From: Paracentrotus lividus
Lineage: Eukaryota; Echinodermata; Echinoidea; Camarodonta; Echinidae
Assembly (NCBI GenBank): GCA_940671915.1
Contig: CALNVZ010003435.1
Location: 6,978,520-7,042,519, forward strand
Reading direction: 5' to 3'
Length of the DNA: 64,000 nucleotides
Shown here: positions 58,628 through 64,000 of the stretch, one piece after another
Layout of the letters: the number at the start of each line of letters is the position of its first letter
How positions within the stretch are numbered: position 1 is the first letter of the stretch
Position numbers and translations under genes: made by a program
The notes under the pieces: model-generated
Seen by the model: only the letters and a program-made list of their open reading frames with translations
Databases searched by the model: none
Told to the model about the DNA's origin: nothing

Positions 58628-61009
58628 TTTTTTTTCGCCCTCAGCCCGATCAAAAGGTCAGCAAGTGTTTGGTATAGGAGTAAAGGTTTAGTCGGTAAAT
58701 CGCACCGTCCACCCGTCCCATTTTCCACTTTTTTTCTTTCTTCCCCCTTTTTTTAGGGGGGGGGGGTGGAGGCCCGTTCCGGCTCTCCTGGATCCGCACT
58801 TGCTTCCTTCATAGATATGGAAATGAAATGCAATACAAAAAACATATTTCCTAAAAGGGTCTTTTGCTGCGTATGATAAAATGTTGAATTACAGAGAACA
58901 TTTAAGTTGATAGAGCATAATGAAGTTACAGGAAAGTATATGCGCAGGGAAACCAATTTTTTCCTCTTACGCATTACTCACTACTCTGTAACTTGCATTG
59001 ATAAAAGCATGGTCACCAAATAAAATAACAATTAATTTCATGATAAAAGCATACGTGACAGGCCCGTAAACTAGGATTTTTACGGGAGTTCGACATCTGA
59101 AAAGTGGACCTTTCTCAAGGATTTTTATTCGAGCGCGAAGCGCGAGCAGAAAATTTTGAGTCAAACTTTGAGTATAATATTGGCATTATCATGATTATAG
59201 ACTCTATTTAGGAGCTAAAAACGGGGTTATTATTTGTACATTATAGTCTCTACTTATAGTATCCGCGAGCGCGAAGCGCGAGCTAAAAATTTTAATAATC
59301 TTAATGGCTTTTCTTTTTTTTAATGTTTCATACGAGTAATGAATATATAGGGAATGCGGGGCGCGAAGACGCGAGCTCAAATTTTTTAGAACAAAATTGG
59401 AGTTAATTTGCAATATATAGAGCCTATTTAGTATCCGCGAGTTGAAAGTTTTGAGCTAAAAAATCGTTCCTTATAGACTCTCTCTAGGATCCATATTTGC
59501 TGATAACATATAATCTTGGCTCATTAATAATCTTTTGCTATGAATATTTTGTGGGCTGCAGCACCTAGGCCTCCCCCAATCTAGCCCAAACACAATTACA
59601 ACAATTCTTTTGACAAGGTTGTCTCCAGCAGAGAGCACTGCATGGTCCAACCCTTTTTAAAAAAAATATTTTATTGTTTGTTAATTTTACAGTTCGAGGT
59701 CGCATAGGGAACGAGCAGGAAAATTTGGGGTTTTAAAAGACATATGAAGTAAAGAAAGGAGCACATTTTAGTATTGTAAACGATACTTTTTAAGAAATAA
59801 TTATTTTACATGTGACTTTTAACATAGTTTAAAGAGTATGAAAGGCTTTTTTTTAGTATAAAAAGGGCATTTTTGGCTAAGAAAAGGGGCACTTTAGGTG
59901 CATGAAAAAATGGGGCACTATGCCCCCGCCCCCTGGTCTCCACCGCCTTTGTGCCCCAATATCCTCAAGCGCGAAGCGCGAGTAGAAAACTTTGAGCTCA
60001 AAATTGTAGTTTATTGTGCATTATAGACCCTATTTAGTATCCGCGAGCGCGAAGCGCGAGCGCGAAAATTAGGGGCTTTTAAAGAACATATGGAGTAACA
60101 AGGGGCCCTCTTTAGTTTTAAAAGTGCCCTTTTTAAAACATAAATTGTCCACGGGACTTTTCAAACTCTGAAAGGCTTATTTCTAGTATAAAAAGATGAC
60201 ATTTTTTTTTTAGGCTTAGAAAAGGGACACACTTCTTGGTCATGACTAAGGGCACTTTTATAGGGTGGATTGAAAAAGTTGGAGTCACTGTGCCCCTGCC
60301 CGCCCCCCCCCCCGGTTCCACCCCCTCTGCCACTATGCTTATTTATGTTATATTATTTCCTAACATTGAAGAAACATCATTTAAAAATACAAAATAGAAC
60401 ACAAATGCAAACGAAAACATTCCTGCGAAATGGTTTAAAATGTAATTCTTGCGTAATTTGTTCTGAAAAACATGATTATCATCCCAACAATAAAAAGTTT
60501 GAGCGCGAGAGCGCGAGCGAAGATTTTACATGTAGGGGGACTAAGAGTGTTTTAATTTTACTTTCTTGTATTTCTATTCAAGTATCTGCTGCATTATCTG
60601 CCAAAAAGTGGGAGTTTTTAATTTTTTTTTTTTTTTTTTTGGGTCAAGCGGGAACCCTGCTCGCACTGCGGGGGGGGGGGGGAGGGGGTTCGTTCGAACC
60701 CCCCCTGGTTTACGGGCCTGCGTGAAATGTGACACTGCATACGGAAATTATTAAAAAGCAAACTTGTATAATACAGGTCCCACACACGAGACCAAATTAT
60801 TGTAATATTAACGAAATAAAGTCAGACAGCAATAAGCATGTTATACAGTATAGGTGAAAAGTTGAACCCATTTTTTTCCAGAGTGTACCAATACCTTTAT
60901 TCTGAGTGAGATAAAGGGTTATTGTTAACATGCAGCGTGTCGTGAAGCGCGGGGGGGGGGGGGGTACGCAATATGACACCAATAAACGTTAAAAAAATAT
61001 AAAATCATA
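58628..61009 (+). repeat. Tandem duplication, unit 2
   Basis: Direct copy of unit 1 immediately following it. Both units end at the same motif; unit 2 is followed by unrelated sequence (TATGCATGATTATCC). Confidence 0.85.
59059..60720. mobile_element. CAGGCCCGTAA-ended element, copy 2
   Basis: 1662 bp, ungapped. Same ends and the same CGTGA flanks (59054-59058, 60721-60725) as copy 1. Interior GCGAAGC-bearing modules at about 59130, 59268, 59360, 59967, 60045 and 60500. Near the right end a self-complementary GGGTTCGTTCGAACCC occurs. Confidence 0.8.
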
Positions 61010-61263
61010 ATATGCATGATTATCCATTATCGAAGGCGTAAATCGGTAGGTCTACATGATAATTAGCAGAATTAATCTTTCGGTTTGGACTTTGAATGGC
61101 AATTTTATAGTCTACAAACCTCCTTAAAATATATCTGACAATGACTCTGGTGTTTCTTTCACACCAGGGCCTGTTTATGAAATCAATTTCAACGCATATC
61201 TAGTCCGTGATGCCCCTATATGCATACAGCTTAGCTTTTAGGATCCTTAGGGTGCTACCTCAC

Positions 61264-61390
61264 GTTGCGGAGACGTCTCCGCGACAGAATAGAAATTCAA
61301 CGTATAAGAGACGTCTCCGAGACGTCTCCTGAATTTCGGAGACGTTTTTTTTTTTTTTTTCTCATAAATTGTCGCGGAGACGTCTCTAAT
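61264..61390. repeat. Cluster of GGAGACGTCTCC palindromes
   Basis: A perfect 16-bp palindrome GCGGAGACGTCTCCGC at 61267-61282 is followed by further GAGACGTCTCC copies around 61310-61330, 61337 and 61375-61388, with a T-run in between. Confidence 0.75.
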
Positions 61391-61640
61391 ACTATTTCAT
61401 TTTTTTTCATTTCATTTTCATTTATTTTCATATCTCTCATGTTACATCGGTATACATATTCAATGAACAAAATAATACATATGTAAAATAACATAAAGGT
61501 ATAAATGGCCAATATGAAGTAGAAATTACATTAAGAGAAACATGATGGGACCTACATGAAAGCGAGCTTGTAAGGCTGTAGGCCCCAATGATATGATATG
61601 TGGTAATGAGTAGAGAACGGATATGAATATTTAATCATGT
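61391..61640 (-). mobile_element. Possible retroposon 3' end
   Basis: On the minus strand the sequence ends in an (ATGAAA)n-like tail (61396-61430 on plus as TTTCATTTCATTTTCATTTA), after a body with GGGGCCTACAGCCTTACAAG. This recalls LINE/SINE 3' ends; weak. Confidence 0.35.
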
Positions 61641-61719
61641 CCAATCAAAGTAAGAAGGAAAATAAAAAAGTATATATAAAGAAGAAAAAACATGCAGTTC
61701 GTTAAAGTCTTATCCTTAC

Positions 61720-63073
61720 ACTGAAAACCTAAAAGGGTAGACCGACTAGCTTTAAAGCTAGTCGTCGTGATGCCCAGACTGACTAGCTTTAAAGCTAGTC
61801 GGTCACGACGGACTAGCTTTCCTTCAACACAACCCGGTTATTACGGCTAGCTTTAAAACTCGTCCGTCTCTACGGACTAGCTTGAAAGGTAGTCCGTCAA
61901 GTTAGTCCGTCAAGACGGACTAGTTTTAATGCTCGTCGGTCACGACGGACTAGCTTTCCAGAAAGCTAGTCGGTCATGACAGACTAGCTTTAAAGCTAGT
62001 CGGTCACGACAGACTAATTTTAAAGCTCGTCCGTCGTGACCGACTAGTTTGACGGACTAGCATAAAAGCTAGTCGTAGTGATGCCCAGACTGACGAGCTT
62101 TTGAGCAGGACTAGCTTTACAGCTAGTCGGTCATGGTGTAAAAGCTAGTCCGTCGAGCATTTCTGCCGCGATGTTTTTGCTGCTGTCTTGACAGACTAGT
62201 ATGCGGACGAGGTTAATATGGCTTCACCAGCTTGTCAGAGACGTCAAATCTGAAATATTAGAAGACATTTTAAAGATACGATTAAAAAACATGCATTTTG
62301 TCACAAGAATTCGAGCAACAACAAAAAAAAAATAAATAAATAATAAAAAAACTATTATGATGATATAAATCAAAAGACAGGAATTAATACAGGAGGCACA
62401 ATTAGTTAACATTATGGCAATTATCAAATAAAGGGGGCAAGTTGCCCAGGGGTCGCCGCCATGGCTCGCATCATCATTGCTTTTTGTTGTAGGCCTACCT
62501 GCTTTTGCATTTTCGGCCTATACCATTATCCTTCAGAGCCACTTCAGAAATCCCAAAGTCGTGCCTCTAATACAATATTTTTTTAAATCAGATACAAGTA
62601 ATCGAAAAGGAAAGTGGCGCCTATATTTATTATTAGAATTTTTTTAAAATTTAATTTTCATAATTTAATGTGATTGTTATTATCGTTGTAAATACACACA
62701 ATTTAAAAATTGATTTGGCAAGACATAATTTTTCGCGTTGGTGATTATAGCTTTAATCTATGTGAAAAAATAACGCTATCTGTGAACTGAAACATAAGGA
62801 ATTAAAAAACAGAGTACTCACACAGTCATGTCACTCGAAGGAGATCGCCATTATAATCCGAATCTTAAGCTTTACGGGGTATATCGAATCTGCGTCTGTA
62901 CAGTTTGCTCATTAAATGGAATCCACATACAGATAATGCAACTAATAGTGATGTCCTTTTCGCAATGCGCATGTTATTCAATCAATTGTACCAACTTTTA
63001 TTCACTGCTGTTGCTAAGCCGGGCATTCACCAGCAATCTATAAGAATAGACGGTTCATGGGTTCTATTAGTGT
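61720..63073 (+). repeat. Large dispersed segment, copy B
   Basis: Direct copy of 50603-52380, about 11 kb away and lacking the ~400-bp insert of copy A. Homology fades near GGGTTCTATTAGTG. Confidence 0.75.
61735..62215 (+). repeat. Palindrome array in copy B
   Basis: Perfect GACTAGCTTTAAAGCTAGTC at 61744-61763, 61781-61800 and 61982-62001, in the same order and spacing as in copy A, with scattered substitutions. Confidence 0.9.
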
Positions 63074-64000
63074 TCCTGCGTTTTGAACGGTCGATCGAAT
63101 CGTCGAACGAAAAACCTATCCGTTGTCCAATCACAAGCTCAAAATTGGAAGCTCCGCCCAACCTGGACCGTCATCTTTGTTTTCGTTCATGTATTTAATA
63201 TTCATGTTATTCATTAAGGAAGCGGGGACATACGATGTTGTGTTATTGCCAAGGAATAAAGAATGAGCTCCTTTCATGTGATGGGGGAAAGACCTGAATT
63301 GGCTACTATTCAAATTCTGGCTAGGTGAATCATCCTGCTCAGGTTGTTCAACATGGACCATTGCAGTTTAAATTCCCCGAATCATTTTTAGGTCAATGCT
63401 CATCTTTATTTCCATTTTCACTTAATGAGGGTTATATGTTGGCCTAAGGTACCCCGACCGCAATAAATGTTTTTAATGTAATACAAAAGTGATACAACTA
63501 AATCAGTAATTAAATTATTTTTTTCTAACATTGTAATATTTTACTTATAATACTATATAATTAAAACATGTAACTGGGAATAGTTTTTATAAATGATATT
63601 GTTATGTAAAAAAAAACAGACAACACAACAACAACAACAACAACCCACTTCACGAATCCTGCATTTTGCAACACAAAACGGCCTATCCTTAACAGTAATG
63701 CGACGAAATCGCGAATCGCTTGAGCCACGTATAACGTATTAGAGACGGGTATTCTCCGAAACTTAAGAATTTAGGAGACTTAGGAGACTAAGCTTATGGC
63801 AAAATCCGTGCTGACACGAAATCTATCTCAAATTGTTTCAAAGTAGTTTACGCGAAGTGCATCGAGATAACACAAGGGTGGGATTTCACTTCGCGGGAAA
63901 CAAAATTGAGACAGATTGCCGGCATGGGCAATTATACTTGTAGCTTTTTCCCGCGACGAAATCTTTTGTGCACTGTAGAATAAAGGTTTACGTGACACAA
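63074..64000. other. Non-genic DNA to the end of the window
   Basis: No gene is recognised. An (ACA)n-like tract lies at 63618-63645. Confidence 0.45.

Overview
This window is animal nuclear DNA with two intron-bearing host genes set in a sea of interspersed repeats. The repeat types (motifs such as GAGCGCGAAGCGCGAGC, tRNA-derived SINEs with ATT tails, foldback elements with tandem-repeat arms, Helitrons) and a ZNFX1 orthologue point to a marine deuterostome, most likely a sea urchin. That assignment is inference; no species-specific marker was seen. There are two runs of N (10277-10301 and 58005-58318), and several repeat blocks carry dense single-base indels, so parts of the assembly look like unpolished long-read fill.

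Layout. 1-3110: non-genic, with a small CAGG-type MITE and a 1-kb long-inverted-repeat element flanked by TA. 3120-7600: rearranged Helitron pieces holding a ~70-bp tandem array, interrupted by a second rolling-circle element (3761-5814) that has asymmetric terminal inverted repeats. 9530-10276: a GATG-rich minisatellite. 10302-18035: a mirror-symmetric cluster of non-autonomous Helitrons, joined head to tail on each side (CTAG directly against TC) and converging in the middle. 18790-22151 (minus): a three-exon C2H2 zinc-finger gene (646 codons) whose 3' side runs on into finger remnants in shifted frames. 23032-24538: an old Ty3/Gypsy-type LTR element, broken. 24539-33156: long intergenic DNA with purine tracts. 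33157-34157: second copy of the 1-kb inverted-repeat element. 34286-36058 and 38838-40690: two foldback-like structures whose arms are minisatellites in opposite orientation. 41905-42168: a tRNA-derived SINE.

42443-50414 (plus): a complete four-exon gene for ZNFX1 (1908 residues), with an RGG-type N-terminus, UPF1-like SF1 helicase core, NF-X1 cysteine-rich fingers and a C-terminal RZ-type finger. It is the best supported feature. 50603-52380 and 61720-63073 are direct copies of one segment that opens with an array of perfect 20-bp palindromes. Between them, 56187-61009 is a 2.4-kb tandem duplication; each copy carries the same CAGGCCCGTAA-ended element with the same 5-bp target duplication, so the element came first and the duplication later.

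The two host genes show no evident functional link. Both encode zinc-finger proteins, but ZNFX1 is an RNA helicase of small-RNA and antiviral pathways, and the other looks like a nuclear DNA-binding protein with an AT-hook-like motif. Nothing seen is clearly a new biochemical system. The most notable structures are the mirrored Helitron tandem, the Helitron2-like insertion with its empty site preserved in paralogues, the palindrome arrays, and the minisatellite-armed foldbacks.
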